Both the position numbers and the translations under genes were made by a program. 64,000 bases of DNA from Bog-532 sp963824545 (lineage in GTDB: Bacteria; Actinomycetota; Actinomycetes; Streptosporangiales; Streptosporangiaceae): contig CAWGPP010000002.1 of the NCBI GenBank assembly GCA_963824545.1, forward strand, positions 124,001 to 188,000. Reading direction: 5' to 3'. The notes below the pieces were generated by a model. That model ran no database searches and was not told the DNA's origin. It saw only the letters and a list, made by a program, of their open reading frames with translations. Shown here piece after piece: positions 33,474-42,150 of the stretch (position 1 is the first letter of the stretch; every line of letters begins with the position of its first letter).

Positions 33474-34736
33474 GTGAAGGTCGCGTTCGTGCTCGGCACC
33501 ACGGCCGGCGGCACCGGCCGGCACGTGCAGATGCTGGCGGCCGGGTGCGCCGTGCGGGGCGTCCCTTGCGCCGTGTTCGGTCCGGGGGAGACACAGCGGG
33601 AGTTCGGCTTCGGTGACGGCGTGGAGTTCGGGACCGTGGACATCGGTGACCGGCCAAACGTGCGGGACGCCCTGGCGGTGCTGCGGCTACGTCACCTGCT
33701 CGCCGGTTCCGGCGCGGACGTGGTGCACGCGCACGGGCTGCGGGCGGGCGCGCTGGCTGCCCTCGCCCTCTCCCTCCGGCCCGCTGGCGGGCCGCAGCCC
33801 CTCGTGGTCACCGTGCACAACGCCCCGCCGTCGGCGGGGGTCAACGGCGCGATCTACCAGGCGCTGGAGCTGATCGTGGCGCGCAGCGCGGCCGCTGTGC
33901 TGTGCGTGTCGGCTGACCTGGAGGAACGGATGCGCCGGGCGGGTGCCCGCGACGTCGGTCGCGCCCTGGTTCCGTCCCTGGGAAGCGCCGGGCCGGGAAG
34001 CGCTGAGCTGGGCCGGGCAGCCGGGGAGGGAAGTGCCGGGCTGGGCCGGGCCGCCGGGCCGGGAAGCGCCGGGCTGGGCCGGGCCGCCGGGGAGGCGATC
34101 CGGCGGGAACTCGGCGCGGGGGGAACCGCTGCTGGGGCGGGAGCCCCGCAGGAGGCTGCCGGAGGGGAGCCCGGCGGGCGGCCGCTCATCGTGGCGGCTG
34201 GTCGGCTCGCTCCGCAGAAGGGTTTCGCCACCCTGATCGAGGCCGCCACCCGCTGGCAGGACCTGAGCCCGGCGCCGTTGCTGGCCATCGCCGGGGAGGG
34301 CCCGCTGCGCGCCGAGCTGACCGCGTCCGCCGCACCGCTCGGAGCCGCGGTCCGCTTCCTCGGTCACCGCGCTGACGTTCCCGCGCTGCTCGCCGCCGCC
34401 GATGTCTTCGTGCTGCCCAGTGTGTGGGAGGGGCAGCCGCTCATCTTGCAGGAAGCGCTGCGCACCGGCAGCCCCATCGTTGCCACCCGGGTGGGCGGTA
34501 TCCCCTACCTGACCGGGGAGGACGGTGCCCTGCTGATCCCCCCCGGCGATCCGGCCGCCCTCGCCGCGGCCGTCCGCCGCGTGCTGACCAGCCCCTCGCT
34601 GGCGCGCCGCCTGGCGGACGCGGCCCTCACCCGGGTGCGCACCCTCCCGTCAGAAAACGACGCCGTCGAAGCCGCCATCGCCGTCTACCGCCGCCTCACC
34701 ACCGCCGCCCTGACCCAGGGCCCCAGCGCCGCCTGA
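33474..34736 (+). CDS. GT4-family glycosyltransferase
   Basis: A 420-residue GT-B-fold retaining glycosyltransferase. N-terminal half: GTTAGGTGRHVQMLAAG and VVHAHGLRAG; C-terminal half: VAAGRLAPQKGF, LAIAGEGPLR, VRFLGHRADVPALLAAADVFVLPS in separate strands, and the E-x7-E motif WEGQPLILQEAL with TRVGGIPYL. The donor and acceptor are unknown; relatives next to steA/murJ probably build envelope glycans. A three-fold 11-residue repeat (GSAGLGRAAGP) enlarges the interdomain linker. GTG start with AAAGGGCAG upstream. Confidence 0.9.
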   Translation: MKVAFVLGTTAGGTGRHVQMLAAGCAVRGVPCAVFGPGETQREFGFGDGVEFGTVDIGDRPNVRDALAVLRLRHLLAGSGADVVHAHGLRAGALAALALSLRPAGGPQPLVVTVHNAPPSAGVNGAIYQALELIVARSAAAVLCVSADLEERMRRAGARDVGRALVPSLGSAGPGSAELGRAAGEGSAGLGRAAGPGSAGLGRAAGEAIRRELGAGGTAAGAGAPQEAAGGEPGGRPLIVAAGRLAPQKGFATLIEAATRWQDLSPAPLLAIAGEGPLRAELTASAAPLGAAVRFLGHRADVPALLAAADVFVLPSVWEGQPLILQEALRTGSPIVATRVGGIPYLTGEDGALLIPPGDPAALAAAVRRVLTSPSLARRLADAALTRVRTLPSENDAVEAAIAVYRRLTTAALTQGPSAA

Positions 34737-34899
34737 GCGGTCCAGTCGCCGCCTCAGCCCCGGGTCCCATGATCGGTGCGGCTGTCGGCGGCGAACGTCG
34801 AGTTCGTGCTGCGGGCGGTCGCCGTTCGGCCTGGGAAACATGGCGAGGTCGGGCTCGATCCGGCCGTCCTTGGCCCGCGGGCGGGCCAGCGTGCGTACG

Positions 34900-37800
34900 T
34901 CACCCGCCAGCTTTTCCTGGCAGTGGCAGTTGGGCCAGGGTGTTCCGTGTTTCTGCGGCCAAGGACTCGTCCTGAGCAAGGACCCTGATGGCTTCTATCG
35001 CCTGCTGTGGGGCAAGAGGCGTCATGGCCCGCAATGCCTCCATGCGGTACACATCCGACGCCCGTCTATCGAACACAATAGATTTATATACCACCTTCGC
35101 GTCCGCGGAGCTCAGATATTTAAGAATATAAACCCGCAATGATGTTTCCATGGTGGGATCAGTAGCGAGTGTTAGCATCTCCTTTTTGCCGATGTCAGGC
35201 GCGTATCTCAGAAGAATAAGCGCGGATTCGAAGCGGTCATAAGGCCTTAGGCGCTGATCGCGAATCAAATCAATATATATTGCCTGCCCGCGAGGATCTT
35301 TCCATGACCTGATGAGATACTCGGCAAGTAGCTGTCTGTGTTCCACGCTTTCCGTGACCGCATATGACAGCTCAACCATAAGGCCGTGGGCAATCTCCCT
35401 GTCATCCCTGACAATTGTGGCAGCAGCGTCGATGCGCGCGTGCACGGGAAACGCAGGATCGCGAGCGAGGCCCACCAGTATCTGCTGTGACAGTTCCCGG
35501 TTGACCGTCCTCAATTCACTGACCGCCATCAGCCGATGTGCGCTCGACCAGCCCGGATCCGAGATAATATTTTTGAGGATTTCTATACCGTCGGGCAAGC
35601 CGCTGGTGGCCAGGACTCTGGCCGCTACTATGCGCAACTCCCTGGAGTCGCCTTGCGCGGCAAGCTCGCGGACGCGTCGAATATCGGCCGGAGAAGTAAG
35701 ATTACTGAGTGTCCCGATATCAATAAGACGCTTTGACCGGGCCACAGTTTTGTCGAATGCAAGCTGAATCGTATTATGAATCCGCAGTGCATCTTCAATA
35801 AGCAGGATGGCTTCCCCGGAGAGAAAGCCGCTACTATTCAAGCTCCCCATGCCCAGGTGTTTTGTCAGCAACTCAAGAGCTGGGTCAAGCAGGTTCTCCG
35901 GGAGTATGCCGCCATCCAGCACCAGGGAGGCAATAAATGATGCCGCTTCCGGCGTGTCTTTCTTGATGATCCGGTTAAGTGATGCGCTAAGCTCATTTTC
36001 CGTCTCAAGCCATATGGACGCCAGAAACAATCGGAGGTTCTCGCCGAGGTGCTGCCCTCTACCAATGCCAAGAAGTATGTCTGCCCGGCGTCTGCCGCTT
36101 GAAGATATCGAAGCAGAGAACTGGCGCGCTGCGAGGTACTCTTCGATGCTCTGATGGATAAAGCTGAAAGCTCCATTACGCTCTACTAGGAGCCCGCACT
36201 GGCGGAGCACTTCCCGGATTAGGCTCTCCCAGAAAGCTTGATCAACTTGAGCAGGCTTTAGCTTGTCGAATTCGATCGACGCGAGCGCCATGATTGTTGC
36301 GCGGCTGCCCTCCTGGCGCTGACATGCTATCGCCCGCAAAGTAGGTAGCAGGGAATTGACTAGCGAATCTATGGCGTCAGTCGCCGTGGAGACATGGGGG
36401 GGTACTCGAAGCCGGAGGCGTTCGTGAATTCCAGTATCGCTCCAACGTTTCTCAAATAGACACTTGATAAACTTTTCATAAAGGTCGATCCGAGACACCG
36501 GAAGCGTCTCAGACTCACCGACGAAAACGATACACGTCATGGTGGCAATCAGCGGAATCCGGGTCAGCTGAAGCAAGTTATAGTTAGCGAGCTGACGTGT
36601 AAAAGCCTCGAACAAATTCGCCGCTTGATTGGGGCGGAGAGCCCGGAACCAGTTGTTGGCCAGCGTCGGAAGCATATATTCCGAGAAAGGTTCAATAAAG
36701 TAGACCGGAAGGTCGGGACTGGCGATAATATGCAACTCGTCGACGGTCAGTGGCCGCGACGTAATAAGAAATTTGTACGTGGGAGAATCGCGGTGGAAGC
36801 TAATCGCCCTGAGAGCCTTCAAACGAATTCTTGGATCAAGCAACTCGTCAATCCCGTCAACCATTACCAGCCACGGCGTACCGGTAAGGGCTTGCGTGCT
36901 GAAAAAATCCGGGAGATGTGCCCGGATAGATGTGGCGCCTAGCTCCTGGGTCACTGCTGACGCCAGAACATCCGCCAGCGGCATGTCGGTGATCAGGGCT
37001 TCAGCGGTTATCTTTACGGGCACGTAGGAAGCTATCTCACCATTGAGCCAGCGTTTCGCCAGCGTCAGTGTAAGGTGTTTTAGCAAGCTTGACTTTCCCG
37101 CCCCGGGCCCACCGATCACTATCGCACCCTGATGGTTGTCCACAACGTTACTGGCAGGAATGGGGGTACCACGGGCTACCGGCGTATCCGATTCACGATA
37201 GGCGAAATTTGCACTGGGGTCGAGTTCCGGGGAGTCGGCCTCAGTCAGCGTAGCGGATTGCCGTACGTAGACGGTCGCCAGTGGCGGAGCCTGTGCCAGC
37301 GCAAACTCATAAGGATGCACATTCGCCTCGGCGCTAGCCAATGATAGATATTCACGAAGGCGGGGGCCGGCGTACTTTCTCTCACCATTATAAAGCTGGG
37401 AATCAGTGAGCAGAGCGAGCCATCGTTCGATGCTAGCCAAATCTTGGCGGTCACCTATTATTGGCAATTCCCTTATGGCATCGTGCATGCTTAGGAAGCG
37501 GCCACCCAGGTCACTGTGGCGGTCACGTGTGTAACGTAGGATGCCGCATACTGATCCCGTTGCCAGACTGAGGACAGGGGCGCCGCTCATGCCCGGTTCG
37601 GCTTGGCCTCCTTTTAGCTTCACCAGACCGACGAAGGGCGCAGGCCCCTCAACCTCGAATGTGGCAATATCGCCGGATCTGTCGCGCTCAGGGAATCCAT
37701 AACTTACAACTGAGTCGCCAATTTGCACGGGGCTGAACCTGGCGTCCATAAGCACACAAGGGTTATCTTCGATCGCAACCTGAAGCAAGGCAAAATCTGG

Positions 37801-38031
37801 ACCCGGCTTAGGGAAGTAATTTTCGGCGCTCAGATCAGCTTTGTATGATTCTCCGTGCCAGGAGATACTTATGCTCTCCGCTGGCCGGCCAGTTTCTCTT
37901 TCGATCACGTGTGCGCAGGTGAGGACCAGACCAGGGCCGACAAAATAGCCGGACCCAACCTTGCCAGCGTTAACTGCCACGGTGCAATTGATCAGCTCAC
38001 GCAGAAGCGGTGCGCGGTTATCAGGCTCCAA
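34900..38031 (-). CDS. trypsin-like protease - NACHT ATPase - helical repeat protein (conflict system)
   Basis: A 1043-residue protein with three parts. Residues 1-200 are a trypsin-like serine protease with intact triad His41 (LTCAHVI), Asp79 (GPDFALLQ) and Ser149 (EPGMSGAPV). Residues 300-650 are a NACHT-type STAND NTPase: Walker A GGPGAGKS at 307-314, Walker B LVMVDGIDE to 396, LITSRPL, and HQSIEEYLAARQF in the winged-helix end. The rest is HEAT-like helical repeats. Such architectures are known in bacterial NLR-like anti-phage and conflict systems. TTG 38031 overlaps the upstream small gene by 11 bp. Codon and base use is clearly more AT-rich than its neighbours, suggesting transfer. Confidence 0.88.
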   Translation of the reverse strand: MEPDNRAPLLRELINCTVAVNAGKVGSGYFVGPGLVLTCAHVIERETGRPAESISISWHGESYKADLSAENYFPKPGPDFALLQVAIEDNPCVLMDARFSPVQIGDSVVSYGFPERDRSGDIATFEVEGPAPFVGLVKLKGGQAEPGMSGAPVLSLATGSVCGILRYTRDRHSDLGGRFLSMHDAIRELPIIGDRQDLASIERWLALLTDSQLYNGERKYAGPRLREYLSLASAEANVHPYEFALAQAPPLATVYVRQSATLTEADSPELDPSANFAYRESDTPVARGTPIPASNVVDNHQGAIVIGGPGAGKSSLLKHLTLTLAKRWLNGEIASYVPVKITAEALITDMPLADVLASAVTQELGATSIRAHLPDFFSTQALTGTPWLVMVDGIDELLDPRIRLKALRAISFHRDSPTYKFLITSRPLTVDELHIIASPDLPVYFIEPFSEYMLPTLANNWFRALRPNQAANLFEAFTRQLANYNLLQLTRIPLIATMTCIVFVGESETLPVSRIDLYEKFIKCLFEKRWSDTGIHERLRLRVPPHVSTATDAIDSLVNSLLPTLRAIACQRQEGSRATIMALASIEFDKLKPAQVDQAFWESLIREVLRQCGLLVERNGAFSFIHQSIEEYLAARQFSASISSSGRRRADILLGIGRGQHLGENLRLFLASIWLETENELSASLNRIIKKDTPEAASFIASLVLDGGILPENLLDPALELLTKHLGMGSLNSSGFLSGEAILLIEDALRIHNTIQLAFDKTVARSKRLIDIGTLSNLTSPADIRRVRELAAQGDSRELRIVAARVLATSGLPDGIEILKNIISDPGWSSAHRLMAVSELRTVNRELSQQILVGLARDPAFPVHARIDAAATIVRDDREIAHGLMVELSYAVTESVEHRQLLAEYLIRSWKDPRGQAIYIDLIRDQRLRPYDRFESALILLRYAPDIGKKEMLTLATDPTMETSLRVYILKYLSSADAKVVYKSIVFDRRASDVYRMEALRAMTPLAPQQAIEAIRVLAQDESLAAETRNTLAQLPLPGKAGG

Positions 38032-38332
38032 GTTGATTCTTTTCCCAGTCGAGCGTGACCTTTATGCTTCCGGACGCCGATCCTGACACTACCAGCGCGG
38101 TCAGATGCCCGTTTTCCAGGGCGAACTGGCAGCCAAACTCAATCGTTGCGTGGCTTGGCTTAACGTCGTTGAGCGACTTTGCTATTTCGTGGACTAATTT
38201 GGTAACTGATTTCCATGCTGTCCCGAAGGATGGTATTCCTGCTCCGGCTATTTCCTCGTCGCCGCCGCGGACTGTAGCCTCTACGAGGATTGTCGCGCCG
38301 TCCACATCGACTGGTATTACCTGACGCTCCAT
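38021..38332 (-). CDS. Trypco1-like (trypsin co-occurring) small protein
   Basis: A 103-residue protein with the layout of the CU044_2847/Trypco1 family: VIPVDVDGATILVEATV, a central helix (FGTAWKSVTKLVHEIAKSLNDV), then the marker ATIEFGCQFALENG and IKVTLDWEKN at the end. Such proteins co-occur with trypsin-like proteases in predicted conflict systems; their action is not known, and serving as substrate, adaptor or inhibitor of the protease are all open. It is the first gene of a two-gene unit, overlapping the protease-NACHT gene by 11 bp. The base composition matches that gene and not the flanks. Confidence 0.8.
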   Translation of the reverse strand: MERQVIPVDVDGATILVEATVRGGDEEIAGAGIPSFGTAWKSVTKLVHEIAKSLNDVKPSHATIEFGCQFALENGHLTALVVSGSASGSIKVTLDWEKNQLGA

Positions 38333-38650
38333 GACGGACCCTTGCCTTGAAGTTTATTTGCGCCTGGCGGCAGATTGGCTATGCGCTGGAAGTCAATAGG
38401 CCTTCGACGCGCGCATTAAGTGTAGCGGTATGGATTATACATGAGTTAACCCTGACATGTAGCTATGTTAGGGACCTGTGATCATGGTGTCTATTCTGGG
38501 GGCTTTAGGAGGCCTATGATGCGAATCGCTATGTTTGGGTGTTAAATCTGCTTTGTCCTTTCCGGGCGGGCGGCTCTTTGGGTATGCAGAGATCCCGCGG
38601 AAAGCTGCTCCGACTCCGGGATGTCGCGCGCGCCTCCCTGAGCACTCCTT
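38333..38650. other. AT-richer intergenic region at the island edge
   Basis: It holds the leftward promoter for the Trypco1/NACHT pair and, rightward, AGGAGG at 38507-38512 followed by ATG 38519 and an 8-codon ORF (MRIAMFGC, stop 38543). Nothing downstream continues that frame. No tRNA or clear attachment repeat is seen. Confidence 0.55.
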
Positions 38651-40039
38651 TCACCCTGACGGAGGTAGCCAGTCGGCGGCAACCTGGGCGACGAGCTTTT
38701 CCAGCAGGGGACCGGCGTTGGCCATGCTGGTCGGCACATCCGGTTCGAGCGAGGTGAGCGCGTACGCCCCAGCCAGCCCGGCGTCGGCCAGGGATTCCTC
38801 GTCGAGCGAGCAGGAACCCGCCACGGCGACGACCGGCGTACCGGGGGAGGCGGCCCGGGCTGCTGCGGCGACCCCGGCCGGGGCCTTGCCGCGCAGCGTC
38901 TGCGTGTCTAGCGATCCCTCGCCCGTGATCACGAGGCTGGACCCGGCCACCCGCTCACGGAACGACACAAGATCCAGCACCACCTCGATGCCGGGGCGCA
39001 TCCGCGCGCCGAGGAAAGCCAGCGCCGCGAACCCGAGGCCGCCTGCCGCGCCCGCCCCCGCCCGGTCCCGGAAAAGGCCCTGTTCCTCAGGCACCTCTGC
39101 GGCTGGCTCCCAGCCACCGTCGGCCGCGCCCGCCCTGGCAGGGTCCCAGCCACCGTCGGCCGCGCCCGCCCCGGCGGGGTCCCAGCCGCTGCCCGCGCCC
39201 GCCCCCGCCCCCGCCCGGGCCCGGAAGCCCCGGCCGAGGGCCAACTCCGCCGCGTCGGCCCACCGGGCGAGCCCATCCTCCAGCACACGGATGTCCGCCG
39301 CCGAAGCCCCCTTCTGCGGTCCGTAGACCGCCGCCGCCCCGTCGGGCCCGAGCAACGGATTGTCGACGTCGCTGGCCAGGAGGACCGCTACCCCGGACAG
39401 GTCACGCAGACCGGACAGGTCGAGCGTGCCCAGCCCGGTCAGCGCGGCCCCGCCGGGCGGGACCGGCTCACCGGACGCAGCCAGCAGCCGCGCTCCGAGG
39501 GCGGCGATCAGGCCGGCCCCGCCATCGGTAGTGGCGCTGCCGCCCAGCCCGAGCACGATCTGCCGGGCACCCGCGTCCACGGCGGCGGCGATCAGCTCAC
39601 CCACGCCGTAACTCGTCGCGGTCAGCGGCCGGAGCCGGCCGCCGGGCAGCCGGCTGAGCCCGCACGCCTGGGCCGCCTCGACGACCGCCACGTCGCCAGG
39701 GCCGGAGAGCGCGAACGCCGCCGTGACCGGTTCGCCAGTGGGCCCGCTGACACGGCGCTCCACCCGCCGGTAGCCCGCCGCCACCGCCGCGTCCACCGTG
39801 CCGTCCCCGCCGTCGGCGACCGGAATCTCCTCGGTCCGTACGCCCGGGACCGCCGCAGCCAGCCCCCGCGCCAGGTGCACAGCCACGTCCGGCGCGGTCA
39901 GCGAGCCCTTGAACTTGTCCGGCGCGATGACCACCCCATAAGGCCTCTGGGATACCTGGGATTCTCGGGGTACCTGGGGTACCTGGGGTACCTGGGATTC
40001 TCGGGACCTCTGGGGCTCGTCCGGAACCGCCTGGCGCAC
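38651..40039 (-). CDS. glycerate kinase
   Basis: A 462-residue member of the GarK/GlxK type glycerate kinase family, which phosphorylates D-glycerate to a phosphoglycerate. Motifs: VIAPDKFKGSLTA, EIPVADGGDGTVDA, LGLGGSATTDGGAG, ASDVDNPLLGPDGAAAVYGPQKGA in parts, ITGEGSLDTQT and GSCSLDEE. A repeat insertion of about 45 residues (GWDPAGAGAADG units, 36-bp period, near 39107-39190) interrupts the middle. The first 30 residues include a VPQVPQVP stretch from GGTACCTGG repeats. It lies 3 bp after the GH1 gene, on the same strand, so they form an operon. Confidence 0.92.
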   Translation of the reverse strand: MRQAVPDEPQRSRESQVPQVPQVPRESQVSQRPYGVVIAPDKFKGSLTAPDVAVHLARGLAAAVPGVRTEEIPVADGGDGTVDAAVAAGYRRVERRVSGPTGEPVTAAFALSGPGDVAVVEAAQACGLSRLPGGRLRPLTATSYGVGELIAAAVDAGARQIVLGLGGSATTDGGAGLIAALGARLLAASGEPVPPGGAALTGLGTLDLSGLRDLSGVAVLLASDVDNPLLGPDGAAAVYGPQKGASAADIRVLEDGLARWADAAELALGRGFRARAGAGAGAGSGWDPAGAGAADGGWDPARAGAADGGWEPAAEVPEEQGLFRDRAGAGAAGGLGFAALAFLGARMRPGIEVVLDLVSFRERVAGSSLVITGEGSLDTQTLRGKAPAGVAAAARAASPGTPVVAVAGSCSLDEESLADAGLAGAYALTSLEPDVPTSMANAGPLLEKLVAQVAADWLPPSG

Positions 40040-40042
40040 GGC

Positions 40043-41500
40043 CTACTCCGCCGGGGTCGAATTGCTGCGGGCAACCGCGGCGAACCATTCGGCGCTGCGC
40101 TTGGGGATGCGCCGCTGCGTGCCGTACTCCGTGAACACCAGGCCGAACCGCTTCGAATAGCCGTGCGCCCACTCGAAGTTATCCATCAGCGACCAGGCGA
40201 AGTACCCGCGCAGGTCGGCGCCCGCGCTGATCGCGCGGTGCGCCGCCCGCAGGTGGCCGTGCAGATAGTCGATCCGTTCCGTGTCCTCGATCGTGCCGTC
40301 CGGGTTGATGTAATCGTTGCAGGCCGCGCCGTTCTCGGTGATGTACAGCGGCAGCCCGGGTGCGTCGTCGCGCAGCCGGACCAGCAACTCGTACAGGCCG
40401 TCAGGATGGACGAGCCAGTCCATCTCGGTCACCGGCATGCCCTCGGGGTGGACGAACGCCGCGCCGGACGGCCCCATCGGGGTGTCCCCGCGGCGGAAGA
40501 TCCCGTCTTCACGGACGCCAACGATGTGCGGCGCGTAGTAGTTGACGCCGAGGAAGTCGATGGGTGCCTGGATCGCGGCGAGGTCTCCGTCCCTGACAAG
40601 GTTCGCCCCCGGCGCGTAGTAGGCATCGAGCCGGGCCGGGTACGAACCCTTCACCAGGGGATCGAGGAACACCCGGTTGATCTGCGCGTCGACATCGGCG
40701 GCCAGCTCGCGGTCCGTGGGACTGGCCGGATCGGCGGGGTAGACGTGAGCCATGTTGAGCGTGATGCCGACCTCGCTGGCGGCCGCGCCTGTGCCCCCGC
40801 CCGCTCCCGGGGCCGCGGCCCGGACCGCGGCGGTGGCGCGGCCGTGCCCCAGCAGCAGGTGGTGGGCGGCGGCGACGGCCTGCTGCGGGTCCTGGATGCC
40901 CGGCGCATGCTGGCCCCACCGGTAGCCCATGTTCGCGACCACCCACGGCTCGTTGACGGTGATCCACTGCCGGACCCGGTCCCCGAGGGCGCCCGCCACG
41001 ATCCCGGCAAAGTCGGCGAACAGCTCGGTGGTGTCGCGGGTTGCCCAGCCGCCCTTGTCCTGCAGCGCTTGCGGCAGGTCCCAGTGGTACAGCGTGACGA
41101 CCGGGGTGATCCCGCGCTCAAGCAGCGCGTCCACGACCCGGCTGTAGTGGGCGAGACCGGCCGGGTTGGCGCCGCCGCGGCCCTCCGGCTGGATCCGCGG
41201 CCAGGAGATGGAGAAGCGGTAGGCGCTGGCCGACAGCCCGGCCACCAGGGCCACGTCCTCATCCACCCGGTGGTAGCTGTCGCACGCGATGTCCCCGGTG
41301 TCACCGTGCGCGGTCCGCCCGGGCTGGTGGCTGAACGTGTCCCAGACCGACGGGCCCTTGCCGTCCTCCGCGGGCGCGCCCTCGATCTGGTAGGCGGCCG
41401 TCGCCGCGCCCCACAGGAAGCCCGGGGGGAACATGTCGCGCTGCCGCCCGCCCGCTGCCCCCGTCCCGTCGGCTGCCCCCGTCCCGTCCGGTGGACTCAT
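40043..41500 (-). CDS. GH1 beta-glucosidase
   Basis: A 485-residue GH1 enzyme: FLWGAATAAYQIEG near the start, acid/base Glu184 in TVNEP and nucleophile Glu389 in YITENG, with WSLMDNFEWAHGYSKRFGLV near the end. No signal peptide, so it likely acts on imported beta-glucosides such as cellobiose. The first 20 residues contain a GTGAADGTGAAGG repeat and may be untranslated; an in-frame later start is possible (MFPPGFLWG). The LacI-type regulator at 42151 lies upstream in divergent orientation and probably controls it. A TnpB fragment sits between them. Confidence 0.93.
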   Translation of the reverse strand: MSPPDGTGAADGTGAAGGRQRDMFPPGFLWGAATAAYQIEGAPAEDGKGPSVWDTFSHQPGRTAHGDTGDIACDSYHRVDEDVALVAGLSASAYRFSISWPRIQPEGRGGANPAGLAHYSRVVDALLERGITPVVTLYHWDLPQALQDKGGWATRDTTELFADFAGIVAGALGDRVRQWITVNEPWVVANMGYRWGQHAPGIQDPQQAVAAAHHLLLGHGRATAAVRAAAPGAGGGTGAAASEVGITLNMAHVYPADPASPTDRELAADVDAQINRVFLDPLVKGSYPARLDAYYAPGANLVRDGDLAAIQAPIDFLGVNYYAPHIVGVREDGIFRRGDTPMGPSGAAFVHPEGMPVTEMDWLVHPDGLYELLVRLRDDAPGLPLYITENGAACNDYINPDGTIEDTERIDYLHGHLRAAHRAISAGADLRGYFAWSLMDNFEWAHGYSKRFGLVFTEYGTQRRIPKRSAEWFAAVARSNSTPAE

Positions 41501-41595
41501 CAGGATCGCGGCGTGGAGACCCCGGTCTTCCGGCCGGGGAGGAAGCGCCGCTTCACCTCCCTGGAAACGTCGGCGGTGTTCGCTAGTGTGTTCGC

Positions 41596-42027
41596 ATGTC
41601 CCGGTACCGGCTGGTTCCCGCGCCCGCCCAGGAAGCGGTGCTGCGGGACCATTGCGGCCACGCCCGGTACGTGTGGAACCTGGCCGTCGAGCAGCACGCC
41701 CACTGGCGCCCCGGCCGGGCCAGCGCGCCGGGCTACCTGGCGCAGTGCCGGCAGCTCACCGCCGCGCGGGCGGGGCACCCGTGGCTGGCCGCAGGTTCCC
41801 ACACGGTGCAGCAGCAGGCGCTGCGTGACTTCGCCCGGGCGATGACGGCGTTCTTCGACCCGGCGAATCCGGCTGGGCGGCCGTCGTGGCGCAAGGCCGG
41901 GCGGCACGAGGGATTCCAGATCGTGGGGCGCGGCACGCAGTGGGACGTGCGGCGCGTGTCCCGTAAGGTGGGCCAGGATGTCGACCGTTCCTCCTCCATG
42001 ACGCCGCCGCGATTAAGGTCGGCGTGA
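41596..42027 (+). pseudogene. tnpB: TnpB (IS200/IS605 OrfB) N-terminal fragment
   Basis: About 125 residues match the start of TnpB-type transposon proteins: YRLVPAPAQEAVLRDHCGHARYVWNLAVEQH in parts, then QQALRDFARAMTAFFD and RPSWRKAGRHEGFQ. The match stops after VRRVSRKVG, and the rest (QDVDRSSSM onward) is unrelated. The RuvC catalytic region and zinc finger are absent, and no transposon right end or guide-RNA region is evident. It is a decayed mobile-element remnant lodged between the beta-glucosidase and its probable regulator. Confidence 0.82.
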
Positions 42028-42064
42028 TAACCCCGCCACGATGGCCCCGCCGCCGGGCGAGCAT

Positions 42065-42093
42065 TGACACCGCCTATATGCCCTTCTAGCATC
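42065..42093 (+). promoter_or_regulatory. sigma70-type promoter of the LacI-family gene
   Basis: TTGACA at 42065-42070 and TAGCAT at 42088-42093, spaced 17 bp, lie upstream of the operator and of ATG 42151. Confidence 0.65.
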
Positions 42094-42112
42094 ACAACCC
42101 AAACAGGTGGAT

Positions 42113-42126
42113 GTAACCGCTTACAG
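42113..42126 (+). promoter_or_regulatory. LacI-family operator
   Basis: TGTAACCGCTTACA is a palindrome with the central CG typical of LacI/GalR-family sites. It lies just after the promoter and 25 bp before the regulator start, so autorepression is likely. Confidence 0.7.
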
Positions 42127-42150
42127 AGCCGTGGCGCGAGGACACCTTTC

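Noticed and set aside
34776..34988. Small ORFs between the GT4 gene and the NACHT gene
   Set aside because: No family resemblance and no ribosome site; probably chance frames in a junction region.
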